This document shows positions 50,538 to 59,275 of a DNA stretch of 64,000 nucleotides, one piece after another; the stretch's first letter is position 1, and the number at the start of each line of letters is the position of its first letter. The notes under the pieces are model-generated. The model was given only the letters and a program-made list of their open reading frames with translations. It did not search any database and was not told where the DNA came from. Source of the DNA: Primula veris (lineage: Eukaryota > Streptophyta > Magnoliopsida > Ericales > Primulaceae); contig OY821746.1 of the NCBI GenBank assembly GCA_963682055.1, positions 19,953,992-20,017,991 of the forward strand. The letters are read 5' to 3'. The translations under genes were made by a program, and so were the position numbers.

Positions 50538-50876
50538 ATGGCTTCTCCTCATGACACTAATGGTGACAACCTTCCTGAATATGTTGCTCATCTTGAAGAG
50601 GAAGTTAAAAAAGTGCATTATCTCGAGAAGAGGGTGGCCCGGTTGTCGGTGGAAGCTCGTCGGGCCGTCGAACTAGATGAGCGATTGGACGCCATGGAGA
50701 AGGAGCACCAGAGGTCTTTGCTCGACAGTATTCGTGCTCGTGCTCGGATCAAAGAGCTCGAGTCCTCTAGAGACAGGCAAATTGCTTCCAAGAGGGCTTA
50801 TAAATTAGCCCTTGAGGAAGTGTATCCTCGGTCGAAGAAGAAGCCAAATGACGAAGCGGGCCCTTCTACAAAATGA
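50538..50876 (+). CDS. Small coiled-coil protein 2 (112 aa), paralogue of protein 1
   Basis: The frame is open from an earlier ATG at 50412, but that one lies before the TATA box, so 50538 (MASPHDTNGDN) is the likely start. Long heptad helix: LEEEVKKVHYLEKRVARLSV, ELDERLDAMEKEHQRSLLDS, ARARIKELESSRDRQ. The C-terminal part KRAYKLALEEVYPRSKKK and the tail GPSTK match protein 1's KRAYKLAFKELHARSK and GSSSK. A poly(A) signal AATAAA is at 50946. Function unknown. The start M-A-S-P recurs in variants in the other members. Confidence 0.7.
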   Translation: MASPHDTNGDNLPEYVAHLEEEVKKVHYLEKRVARLSVEARRAVELDERLDAMEKEHQRSLLDSIRARARIKELESSRDRQIASKRAYKLALEEVYPRSKKKPNDEAGPSTK

Positions 50877-50945
50877 TTTTATTGTTTTTTTTATTGTATT
50901 TCCTTTAAGCTAACTGCCTCTTCTGTAACGAAGTATCAATCAATC

Positions 50946-50951
50946 AATAAA
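50946..50951 (+). terminator. Poly(A) signal of small coiled-coil gene 2
   Basis: AATAAA 70 bp after the stop codon. Confidence 0.5.
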
Positions 50952-51329
50952 GACTTCTTTTTCTTGTTTATATCTGAATTACTTTCCCACTGTAATTTAT
51001 TTTGACTGCGCACGCTTGTGGCCTTATTAATGCTTTTTCTTGGGTCTTGCGTTTGATCTTATCCATTGAACCTTCTGACTCTTTGTATCCAGGGATCAAT
51101 GGTGTTGAACATGGGTTCAATAATTGATTTTGATTATAAGTATGATTATGAATTAATGATTTTATATTTCAATGAAATAATGCTTGATCTTTTCCAAAAA
51201 GAGTAAATGTATATTTCAGGTCTTTAAAAAGAAAGAGCATTCGAAAACGAAGCCAACGGTTCAAGCGGAACCAAATTCGGAGCTAAAACGTAGAAGATAC
51301 AAGCATTCGAAGGTTAACGAGACCAGGAC

Positions 51330-51745
51330 AAAAACGACCGATCGACTGTACAAAAACGACCGATCGTTTTTTGGTCCAAATTCTTCCAGTGAGCAGGTCG
51401 AAAAGTCGACCGATCGTTTTATGAAACGATCGATCGTTTTCCAAAAGAAGTAAATGAAAATTTCAGCGCCAGAAAGATAGAGCACAGAAAAACGAAGCCA
51501 CAGGTTCAGACGGAACCAAAATCGGAGCTAAAATGAAGGAGTTATGAGCTTTCGAAGAATAGCGAGAAGACCGAGAAACTGCCAGAAGAACAGTCGACCG
51601 ATCGACTGGACAAAAACGACCGATCGTTTTTGTTCCAATTTCTTCCAGAGAGTACGCTGTAAAAATGACCGATCGTTTTCAGAAAACGACCGATCGTTTT
51701 CTGTGAAACGACCGATCGACTGTAGAAAACGACCGATCGTTTTCT
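51330..51745 (+). repeat. Array of CGATCG palindromes in the TR-GAG U3
   Basis: Ten sites of (A/G)CCGATCG or ACGATCGATCG type lie between about 51330 and 51745. Several form the hairpin AAAACGA-CCGA-TCGTTTT. All are upstream of the LTR TATA box. They may be enhancer sites or siRNA-related structures. The same array is repeated in the 3' LTR at about 55170-55585. Confidence 0.85.
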
Positions 51746-51835
51746 GCAGTTTTCGAAAATAGCTTTTCAGCTTATTCTGGAAAATTGCTGTTAAAACTCC
51801 CAACGGTCATATCCAGCAAAAACAGACTTTGCAGA

Positions 51836-51843
51836 TATAAAAA
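51836..51843 (+). promoter_or_regulatory. TR-GAG LTR TATA box
   Basis: TATAAAAA followed by a CT-rich leader (CAATCTCTCTCCC), a typical plant LTR core promoter. It would mark the U3/R border at roughly 51865-51870. Confidence 0.65.
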
Positions 51844-52585
51844 CCAACCCAATCTCTCTCCCAAATAACCAATTATCATACATAACATCATCCTTCAACC
51901 TCTCTCATAAAAACCCTAAAAATCACCATTTTGGTGAATATATTCGAGAAAGAAGGAAATCAACGAGAAAGAGATTCAAGCTCGATCATCATCAACAACT
52001 CACCAATTAGCTTTTTAAGAAGCAATTAGAATAGTGAGTGTAGTTACATTTTTGTAACAAAATTTGTATCGAGTGTTTTATAAACTCAATTGTGAGCGAG
52101 TGAACGGGTAGAGGCTTTGTAAGCAAGTGAAGCTTAAAAGCTCTAGGTTTTTCATTCGGGTACTCATAAATTGAGGGGGAGTCGTAGACTCGTAGTCGTG
52201 TTCTCTTGCACTTGTATCAAGAGTAGGAACCTCGGGTAGAGGGTGAGCCAATCGGTCAATTGAGCTCGATAGGGTTTGTAAAATCCGGAAGAAACATTTT
52301 AGTGAAATACTCGGTAGTACCGAGAAGAGGACGTAGGCGCGTTTGCCGAACCTCTATAAATCACGGTGTCATTTTCTTCCCTTGCTTTTACTTTCCGCAA
52401 CTTATATTCTTGCATATTTATTGCTTGCGTTTAGTTATTTTAGCAATTTATTAACTCTTGTTAAAACGCTTAAGCTTAGAATTGCATAAGTTGGGTGGTT
52501 AGTTGCATAGAATTTTAATTAGGCGAAAATCGCCAAATCCTTATTCACCCCCCCTCTAAGGATTAGCCGCACCGGGGCCAACAAT

Positions 52586-52598
52586 TGGTATCAGAGCC
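52586..52598 (+). promoter_or_regulatory. TR-GAG primer binding site
   Basis: TGGTATCAGAGCC, complementary to the 3' end of plant initiator-Met tRNA, two bases after the 5' LTR. Confidence 0.92.
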
Positions 52599-52645
52599 GA
52601 GGCTCTTTCATATAGGAATCTAACGATTTAAGAGTTAAGATCCCG

Positions 52646-54664
52646 ATGGCTAACTTATACAATTTCGCATCCGGCATAGCTTCATCACCCAATACACCTC
52701 CATATTTTGATGGAATAAATTTTTCATATTGGAAGGATAGGATGAGCATGTTTCTACAAAGCTATAATGTTAGGCTTTGGATGACCATTAAAGTAGGATA
52801 TTCCGCACCTACATCTGAAAATAGCGAGAACCCAATCCCCGTAGAGGACCTAGATAACGCTCAACTAGAAGCCTACTCTACGAATGCCAAAGCGATGTAT
52901 GCTATTGTTTGTGCCGTTTCTCCTAACGAGTACAACAAAATTTCCGCTTGTAAAACCGCTAAGGGTATGTGGGATAAGCTAGTAGTAATGCATGAAGGGA
53001 CTAACCAAGTTAAGGAGTGCAAACTCCAAATTTTAGTTCATGACTACGAGCTTTTTAAAATGAGTGAGGGTGAAACTATTTCCGATATCCTTGCTAGATT
53101 TACAACTATTACTAATGGATTAACATCTCTTGGTAAGTGTTTGTCTTGTAAGGAAATGGTTTCTAAGGTGATTCGGAGCTTACCGAAGGAATGGGAACCA
53201 AAGGTCACCGCAATTCAAGAGGCGCACGACATGAATACCTACTCTCTTGATGCTTTGACGGGTTCACTCATTACACACGAGATCACCCTCAATAGTCACA
53301 AGCCAATCTCAAAAAGGAGGGAGATAGCTTTCAAAGGAACAACTTGTGACGAGAGCAATGAGCTATCCGATGACGACAAAAATTCAATGCAAATCATTCG
53401 AATCGTCAAGGAAGTCCTAAAGCTAAAAGACCAACGCAAACACAAAGGTAAATCGTCAAATAATTCAATTTATTCTAACGATTTTGTTTGCTATACATGT
53501 GGCAAGGAAGGACACATGGCGAGAGATTGCGTCATGAATCGCAAGAGCAAAAGCAAGAAGAAGATATCCGCTTCAAGCTCTAGAGATAGCTCCGACCAAG
53601 ATGAAGTCGCTCACCTTGGGTGCTATATGGCCATGGAAGAAAGCCATGAACAAAACCTCTCTTCTTCAAGCGAAAGTGAAAGCAAAGCCGATGAGGTAAA
53701 TGATCTTTCTTATGATGAATTACTTCATATGTGCGATGTTTATTCTAAAAAATTTCCTAAGCTTGTCGAAAAGGTCGACTCTCTTAAAAGGATAAATTCT
53801 TCTCTCAATGAAGAAATAAGATCCTTAAAAAGAGATAAAATTGAAAACGAGTCTATTCCGACTTCGTCATTTTCTCTTCATGATGTAGATGACGAAAAGG
53901 AATACTTAAAAGATAAAAACGAGTTTTTAAAAAACGAAAATGACTCTTTGAAAAATAAAAACGATGAGCTTGTCATTGCGGTAAAGAAACTCGAGTTAAC
54001 AATCTCAAGGTTTTCCAAAGGGAAAACCGTGTTGGACGAAATTTTGAGTTGTCAAAAAGATGTCAATGACAAAAGCGGTTTGGGTTTCGATTCCAACTCT
54101 ATTGACTCAAGCACAACCCGCTTTGTTAAATCTTCTAGCTTGTCTACAACTCCTATTCCGCCTATACAAAAGGTTGTTTTTACACAAGGGAGTACTTCAA
54201 GAGTTTTGCCGAACTCTTGTAATAATAGAAGAGGTTTAGGTTTTCAAACCAAAACCGCTCATCATACTTCTAAAACTTCCTATAAAAAGTCGCATAGTTC
54301 TCGTTTTACGAAAAAGTCTATGCATTGTATACATTGTAGTAGAAGTGAGCATAATTCTTCTAAATGCCCAAATCGCTTTCATGTTAGTAGAAGCGATTTG
54401 AAATGGGTAGTAAAGACCCGAGCCACTAACAATGTCGGACCCAAAAGAAATTGGGTACCAAATGGCAAATCTTGTGTTGTAGGTATCTCCATTCAAAAGG
54501 AGAAAATCAACAAGTGGTTGGCAACACCGGCAAAAGCCGTGGAAGTCCCTAAGATCGACTCCACCATCAAGAAGGAAGTTCCGTTAATCGACAAACGTGG
54601 AAGGCATGCCAACAAATGGTACCACCTATTTGGAATCGGCAACGCTCAATGCAAATGTCATTAG
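52646..54664 (+). CDS. gag: TR-GAG gag polyprotein (672 aa), copia type
   Basis: Complete ORF from ATG. The N-terminus YFDGINFSYWKDRMSMFLQS is the copia gag (UBN2/DUF4219-type) start. Residues about 100-200 are helical and include AKGMWDKLVVMHEGTNQVKE. The zinc knuckle CYTCGKEGHMARDC is near 280, a long coiled coil (SLKRINSSLNEEIRSLKRDK; NEFLKNENDSLKNKNDELVI) near 375-460, and a second CCHC motif CIHCSRSEHNSSKC near 575. Close to the end, GPKRNWVPNG resembles the linker that precedes protease in autonomous copia elements; here the frame stops after HANKWYHLFGIG and a short Cys/Lys tail. The protein would form the virus-like particle that packages the element's RNA, with enzymes supplied in trans. 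The ORF has no lesion. Confidence 0.92.
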   Translation: MANLYNFASGIASSPNTPPYFDGINFSYWKDRMSMFLQSYNVRLWMTIKVGYSAPTSENSENPIPVEDLDNAQLEAYSTNAKAMYAIVCAVSPNEYNKISACKTAKGMWDKLVVMHEGTNQVKECKLQILVHDYELFKMSEGETISDILARFTTITNGLTSLGKCLSCKEMVSKVIRSLPKEWEPKVTAIQEAHDMNTYSLDALTGSLITHEITLNSHKPISKRREIAFKGTTCDESNELSDDDKNSMQIIRIVKEVLKLKDQRKHKGKSSNNSIYSNDFVCYTCGKEGHMARDCVMNRKSKSKKKISASSSRDSSDQDEVAHLGCYMAMEESHEQNLSSSSESESKADEVNDLSYDELLHMCDVYSKKFPKLVEKVDSLKRINSSLNEEIRSLKRDKIENESIPTSSFSLHDVDDEKEYLKDKNEFLKNENDSLKNKNDELVIAVKKLELTISRFSKGKTVLDEILSCQKDVNDKSGLGFDSNSIDSSTTRFVKSSSLSTTPIPPIQKVVFTQGSTSRVLPNSCNNRRGLGFQTKTAHHTSKTSYKKSHSSRFTKKSMHCIHCSRSEHNSSKCPNRFHVSRSDLKWVVKTRATNNVGPKRNWVPNGKSCVVGISIQKEKINKWLATPAKAVEVPKIDSTIKKEVPLIDKRGRHANKWYHLFGIGNAQCKCH

Positions 54665-54942
54665 CGAGCGGACTCACCATCACATATTCGGTATACTCTA
54701 CTCATTTATGTCTACATATATGTGATTAGGTGGGTATATGCATAATAATAACATTTTTCATGTTTTGGTTTTTCTTTGAAAACCCTTCACATAACCCCAT
54801 ATTTTTTATTATTGATTGCATTTTGATAATGCCAAATGGGGAGAAAAATGATATATTTCGAGGAAATGCGTTTTGTTAAAATGAAGGAGATATTTTTCTT
54901 GTAAAATCATTATTATTTTGTCATAATCAAAATGGGGGAGAT
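54665..54942 (+). other. TR-GAG 3' non-coding part with polypurine tract
   Basis: Short AT-rich stretch after gag. AATGGGGGAGAT at 54931-54942 is the polypurine tract directly before the 3' LTR. No trace of pol is seen. Confidence 0.75.
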
Positions 54943-56423
54943 TGTTGAACATGGGTTCAATAATTGATTTTGATTATAAGTATGATTATGAATTAATGAT
55001 TTTATATTTCAATGAAATAATGCTTGATCTTTTCCAAAAAGAGTAAATGTATATTTCAGGTCTTTAAAAAGAAAGAGCATTCGAAAACGAAGCCAACGGT
55101 TCAAGCGGAACCAAATTCGGAGCTAAAACGTAGAAGATACAAGCATTCGAAGGTTAACGAGACCAGGACAAAAACGACCGATCGACTGTACAAAAACGAC
55201 CGATCGTTTTTTGGTCCAAATTCTTCCAGTGAGCAGGTCGAAAAGTCGACCGATCGTTTTATGAAACGATCGATCGTTTTCCAAAAGAAGTAAATGAAAA
55301 TTTCAGCGCCAGAAAGATAGAGCACAGAAAAACGAAGCCACAGGTTCAGACGGAACCAAAATCGGAGCTAAAACGAAGGAGTTATGAGCTTTCGAAGAAT
55401 AGCGAGAAGACCGAGAAACTGCCAGAAGAACAGTCGACCGATCGACTGGACAAAAACGACCGATCGTTTTTGTTCCAATTTCTTCCAGAGAGTACGCTGT
55501 AAAAATGACCGATCATTTTCAGAAAACGACCGATCGTTTTCTGTGAAACGACCGATCGACTGTAGAAAACGACCGATCGTTTTCTGCAGTTTTCGAAAAT
55601 AGCTTTTCAGCTTATTCTGGAAAATTGCTGTTAAAACTCCCAACGGTCATATCCAGCAAAAACAGACTTTGCAGATATAAAAACCAACCCAATCTCTCTC
55701 CCAAATAACCAATTATCATACATAACATCATCCTTCAACCTCTCTCATAAAAACCCTAAAAATCACCATTTTGGTGAATATATTCGAGAAAGAAGGAAAT
55801 CAACGAGAAAGAGATTCAAGCTCGATCATCATCAACAACTCACCAATTAGCTTTTTAAGAAGCAATTAGAATAGTGAGTGTAGTTACATTTTTGTAACAA
55901 AATTTGTATCGAGTGTTTTATAAACTCAATTGTGAGCGAGTGAACGGGTAGAGGCTTTGTAAGCAAGTGAAGCTTAAAAGCTCTAGGTTTTTCATTCGGG
56001 TACTCATAAATTGAGGGGGAGTCGTAGACTCGTAGTCGTGTTCTCTTGCACTTGTATCAAGAGTAGGAACCTCGGGTAGAGGGTGAGCCAATCGGTCAAT
56101 TGAGCTCGATAGGGTTTGTAAAATCCGGAAGAAACATTTTAGTGAAATACTCGGTAGTACCGAGAAGAGGACGTAGGCGCGTTTGCCGAACCTCTATAAA
56201 TCACGGTGTCATTTTCTTCCCTTGCTTTTACTTTCCGCAACTTATATTCTTGCATATTTATTGCTTGCGTTTAGTTATTTTAGCAATTTATTAACTCTTG
56301 TTAAAACGCTTAAGCTTAGAATTGCATAAGTTGGGTGGTTAGTTGCATAGAATTTTAATTAGGCGAAAATCGCCAAATCCTTATTCACCCCCCCTCTAAG
56401 GATTAGCCGCACCGGGGCCAACA
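54943..56423 (+). repeat. TR-GAG 3' LTR (1481 bp)
   Basis: Copy of 51103-52583 at an offset of 3840. It ends GGCCAACA, followed by the target duplication AATGG. Confidence 0.97.
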
Positions 56424-56428
56424 AATGG

Positions 56429-56753
56429 GATTTCTTGAGCCTCGTGCATAAAATCTTATTCACCAGAGTTTTCTTGAGCTCTGTGCAAAAGATCTTTGAT
56501 ATTTATTTGAACTGCTGCCTTTCCCCAAAATGACGCGTGTTTCGATGCCATTATGACTTACCCACTTTAAATATTGGTAAGAATCCAAGCGTTTCTTGAA
56601 CAAGAGTGGCTTTTAATTACTCACGCTTTTTTAGAGCCTTTTGGGAATCCAAACGTTTTTTCTTGGACAGACACATCTTTTAATTGACGTCACTTCTTAG
56701 TACCCATTGGCGAACGGTTACGACTCTCAATACCATCTCTCATCTAATTGATC
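56429..56753. other. Upstream region of small coiled-coil gene 3
   Basis: This continues the sequence that was contiguous with 51097 before the TR-GAG inserted. It has imperfect repeats of TTTCTTGAGC and TTTTCTTGAGC near 56430 and 56468, and no ORF. Confidence 0.45.
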
Positions 56754-56760
56754 TATAAAT
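56754..56760 (+). promoter_or_regulatory. TATA box of small coiled-coil gene 3
   Basis: TATAAAT in CTATAAATAC, 92 bp upstream of the ATG at 56846. Confidence 0.6.
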
Positions 56761-56845
56761 ACCTGCTTACAGCATAGTTATATCCACAACCCTCATCATA
56801 TTATTTTCTCCCATATACAGATCCTCATCTTATAATTTCCTTAAG

Positions 56846-57139
56846 ATGTCTAGTCCTTTCACCCAATCATCATTAGCTTTGCAAGTGGAGGCTTTTGAAG
56901 CCTCCTATGGCCATGTACAAAGGCTGTTGAAGGATGCCGAGGAGGAATTGAAGGTGATGCGTTATCATCACACCGAGATGGTTCGGGAATTAACTTGGCT
57001 AAGATCCGAACTGGATTAATGCCGACGTGCTCGTCAGGCTCTAGTCGAAGAGAATGAGGTGTTGAGGGGGAATCCGACGCTTCGAGACAGGAATGTCTCT
57101 GCCGGGCCCTCTCATCGATACCGATCGACTTCCCCCTAA
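56846..57139 (+). pseudogene. Small coiled-coil gene 3 with in-frame stop
   Basis: ATG with start MSSPFTQSSL. The reading frame forms a coiled coil (ASYGHVQRLLKDAEEELKVM, then EMVRELTWLRSELD) and meets TAA at 57017-57019. The same frame stays open for 39 more codons (CRRARQALVEENEVLRGNPT ... HRYRSTSP) to a second TAA at 57137-57139. The part after the stop has the same character, so the first TAA looks like a nonsense mutation in a protein of about 97 residues. It could still make a 57-residue peptide. Confidence 0.6.
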
Positions 57140-57696
57140 CCTTCCCCCTTCTTTTATTTTTATTTTTTTCTTCTGCTGCGTCTCCTCTTCCTCATCCTTT
57201 TCTTTCTATACTCTTTCAGTCTCTCTTCTCTCTATCCTCCATTTTCTTCTTACTATCTTTTCCCAGGTCTTTCTTTTTCTTCTTTTTATTTCTCAGTTTC
57301 CCTCATTTCTTCCTCTTCCTCTTTTGTTTTTATGCTTTGTTCTCTCTACTTGTTTTTCTTTTTCCCCTTTCTTTTTTTGTTTTGTTTCTTTGACTTCCTT
57401 TTTATTTGTCAGCTTCCTTCATTTCTTCCTCCTCTGCTCTTTCTCTTTCTTTTTTTTTCATCTTCTTTTTTGCACCACTATGATGTAACAATCAACCCTG
57501 TGATCCTAAGGGTTTTGTGTTATGTTTAGGGTTTTTGTCATTTTTCTTTTCCTCTTCTTGCTTTTCACTTCTGTTCCCTCCACTTTCTTCCTTTTTCTTT
57601 CTTCGTTCTCTCTTTACTTTTTCTTTTTGGCGTCTCTTGCTCACTTGGTCTGCTGATATAGTTGATCTTCTTTGCCTGATCTTCTGTACTAGCTCT
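57140..57696. other. Pyrimidine-rich tract
   Basis: Long run of T- and C-rich DNA (TTTTCTTCTTTTTATTTCTC style). ORFs on both strands here (Phe/Leu/Ser-rich, or Lys/Glu-rich) reflect composition only. Confidence 0.7.
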
Positions 57697-57842
57697 TCTC
57701 GGATGTAATAGATCTTTATCTCGGATGTAACAGATTTTCTTTTCGCATGTAATAGATTTCCTCTTCGGATGTAATAGATTTCCTTTTCGGATGTAATAGA
57801 TTTCTTTTTCGGATGTAATAGATTTTCTTTTCGGATGTACTC
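57697..57842. repeat. 22-bp minisatellite, about 6-7 units
   Basis: The unit is TCGGATGTAATAGATTTTCT with small variants (GTAACAG, GCATGTAATAG). It lies just before a possible poly(A) region (TTAATGAAAA near 57876). The minus-strand ORFs with repeated YIRKGNLLH come from this repeat. Confidence 0.85.
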
Positions 57843-58108
57843 TGATGTAATGAACAATGATATATCCCATCTTTATTAATGAAAATTATATTTGCCCTTC
57901 TATTTTTGCACCTTTATCTTGTACTTCTTCTTATTGTTGAAGTTGTGGTTTGTTGGGATGTGGACCTTTTGAGCATCTTGTACCTTTATTTCTTGCTGTA
58001 CTGTAGACCTATCCCTCACGTTGTCAATCATAGGTGCACGCTCCCAAGTATTGTCAGGAAACATGCATGCTCCCAAGTATTTGTCAGATAACAACACAAA
58101 CTTTTCTC
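57843..58108. other. Upstream region of small coiled-coil gene 4
   Basis: Short intergenic stretch with a near-direct repeat GCTCCCAAGTATTGTCAG and GCTCCCAAGTATTTGTCAG at about 58039 and 58070. Confidence 0.55.
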
Positions 58109-58115
58109 TATAAAT
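58109..58115 (+). promoter_or_regulatory. TATA box of small coiled-coil gene 4
   Basis: TATAAAT in CTCTATAAATACTC, 86 bp upstream of the ATG at 58195. Confidence 0.65.
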
Positions 58116-58194
58116 ACTCAACCTTGATTATTCCTTACCATAAACTTGTGTTGGCTTCACTTATCCCTCTTCTTTTATATCATAACTTATCATA

Positions 58195-58626
58195 ATGTCT
58201 GAGCCCATGGTGAGATATCATGCTCAGATGAAGGACTTAGATGCTAAGGTATCTTGGGTCCGTCATAGAATGGCCAGTCTTGAGAAAGAATATGGGGTTT
58301 TGGCTTTGAGTTTATTCGACTCTCATCCCGAGGAGACAATGAAGTGGACCGAGATTTCGGCCTTGAGTTGCCAACTCGATAATTTGTTGTTGCACAGAAA
58401 TCACTTGGCCAACTCTTGGTACGAGGCAGAGGAGATTTGGGATCATGCTCAGGACAAGTTCGATAACTCCCCTCACGGCCTAGCTAGTATGATAGTTAGG
58501 AATGCTCGGCTTGAGGAGCGCGTCCGTGTCCTTACTAGGACGAACACCGAACTCTCCAGGGAGAATGAGTGCTTGGTAGTCATGAATGACTCTTACCAAG
58601 CTCGGTTGACAGCTCTGCTCGGGTAG
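58195..58626 (+). CDS. Small coiled-coil protein 4 (143 aa), unknown function
   Basis: Complete single-exon ORF from ATG, starting MSEPMVRYHAQMKDLDAKVS. Two helical parts: residues about 5-35 (KDLDAKVSWVRHRMASLEKE) and about 98-140 with clean heptads (ARLEERVRVLTRTNTELSRE). The middle is Trp- and His-containing (SCQLDNLLLHRNHLANSWYE). There is no signal peptide or membrane segment. It shares start type, size, strand, TATA box and coiled-coil plan with its neighbours, but sequence identity to proteins 1 and 2 is low by eye. No named domain recognised. Confidence 0.7.
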   Translation: MSEPMVRYHAQMKDLDAKVSWVRHRMASLEKEYGVLALSLFDSHPEETMKWTEISALSCQLDNLLLHRNHLANSWYEAEEIWDHAQDKFDNSPHGLASMIVRNARLEERVRVLTRTNTELSRENECLVVMNDSYQARLTALLG

Positions 58627-58838
58627 CTTTCTCCCGGTCTGGTAGTTCGGTTTTTCCCTCCATTGATCCTTAGTTGGATTGGGCTAGTTTTCTGACGTAT
58701 TTCTCGTCTTGTAATTTGTATTTTCTTATCCGTTTTTGGTAATTTGTACCCTGTTGTATTTCGTGTCTCTCTGTATATTGAACCGTTTGCAACGCCTCGT
58801 TTTTGGTGCTTTTTCGTATTTCGTGCCCTTTGACTCCT

Positions 58839-58845
58839 TATAAAT
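58839..58845 (+). promoter_or_regulatory. TATA box of small coiled-coil gene 5
   Basis: TATAAAT in CCTTATAAATGCTCC, 74 bp upstream of the ATG at 58913. The ATG inside this box (58844) is in frame with the ORF but is not a likely start. Confidence 0.6.
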
Positions 58846-58912
58846 GCTCCCTATTGTTTTGTACTTCATTATCCATTCTCCTTTTCTCTCTTTTGTTTCT
58901 CCTACTTGCGAG

Positions 58913-59275
58913 ATGGCTCCCATTACTAGATCTGCCTCCAAAAAGAAAGCCCTTCTGGAAGAGGAGCCTACCTTCTTGCTACCCCGTCCCCCTGGTTTCG
59001 GGGAAGAGGATTTAACTCCTCTTCAGTTAAAAGAAATTGAGATGTTGTGGCTGAAGCATGACCTTAAGTGTGCTCAGACCGAAATGAGGCGGTTCAAACA
59101 GTATTGGCAGGAAGAGAGTGCTGCTCGTTTTGAAGTCGAGCAGAAGTGCAAGGCTCAATCTTATTCTCTTAAACAAGTGGAGATTGGTATTTCTCATTTG
59201 ATTAGGGAAAAAGAGCGTCTGGAAGAGCTCTTGGCAAAGAAGGATGCGGATATGGGGGGTAGTTCGAAGAAGTAG
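58913..59275 (+). CDS. Small coiled-coil protein 5 (120 aa), unknown function
   Basis: The start MAPITRSASKKK at 58913 is chosen because the upstream in-frame ATG lies in the TATA box. A Pro-rich part (FLLPRPPGFGEEDL) precedes helices ELMW-like LKEIEMLWLKHDLKCAQTEM, RRFKQYWQEESAARFEVEQK and LIREKERLEELLAKKDADMG. The protein ends GGSSKK, like the GSSSK and GPSTK ends of proteins 1 and 2. Poly(A) signal AATAAA at 59349. Function unknown. The basic N-terminal patch (SASKKKA) could be a nuclear signal; that is inference. Confidence 0.7.
   Translation: MAPITRSASKKKALLEEEPTFLLPRPPGFGEEDLTPLQLKEIEMLWLKHDLKCAQTEMRRFKQYWQEESAARFEVEQKCKAQSYSLKQVEIGISHLIREKERLEELLAKKDADMGGSSKK

Larger units (their letters stand above)
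51103..52583 (+). repeat. TR-GAG 5' LTR (1481 bp)
   Basis: Identical to 54943-56423 except at 51534 (T against C) and 51675 (G against A) by my reading. U3 carries about ten copies of ACCGATCG. A TATA box lies at 51836 (TATAAAAA). Confidence 0.97.
51103..56423 (+). mobile_element. TR-GAG: non-autonomous LTR retrotransposon with gag only, 5.3 kb, very young
   Basis: LTRs 51103-52583 and 54943-56423 are both 1481 bp, begin TGTTGAAC and end GGCCAACA. The target duplication AATGG flanks the element (51098-51102 and 56424-56428). The initiator-Met primer site lies directly after the 5' LTR and a polypurine tract directly before the 3' LTR. The only ORF is gag. No protease, integrase or RT is present, so it must use enzymes of another copia element. 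This matches terminal-repeat retrotransposons with GAG (TR-GAG) described in plants. Reading both LTRs side by side I find two differences. It sits between two members of the small coiled-coil gene array. Confidence 0.95.

Noticed and set aside
51330..51745. CRISPR-like look of regularly spaced palindromes
   Set aside because: Spacing is irregular, spacers are not unique, and the context is a plant LTR.
51184..51803. ORFs in the TR-GAG LTR (for example frames with repeated NDRSF)
   Set aside because: They come from the CGATCG palindrome array in U3 and occur identically in both LTRs.
57697..57842. CRISPR-like direct repeats
   Set aside because: Units follow each other without spacers; a minisatellite in plant DNA.
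57093..57870. ORFs of 100-130 codons on both strands
   Set aside because: Low-complexity translation of the pyrimidine-rich tract and the minisatellite.
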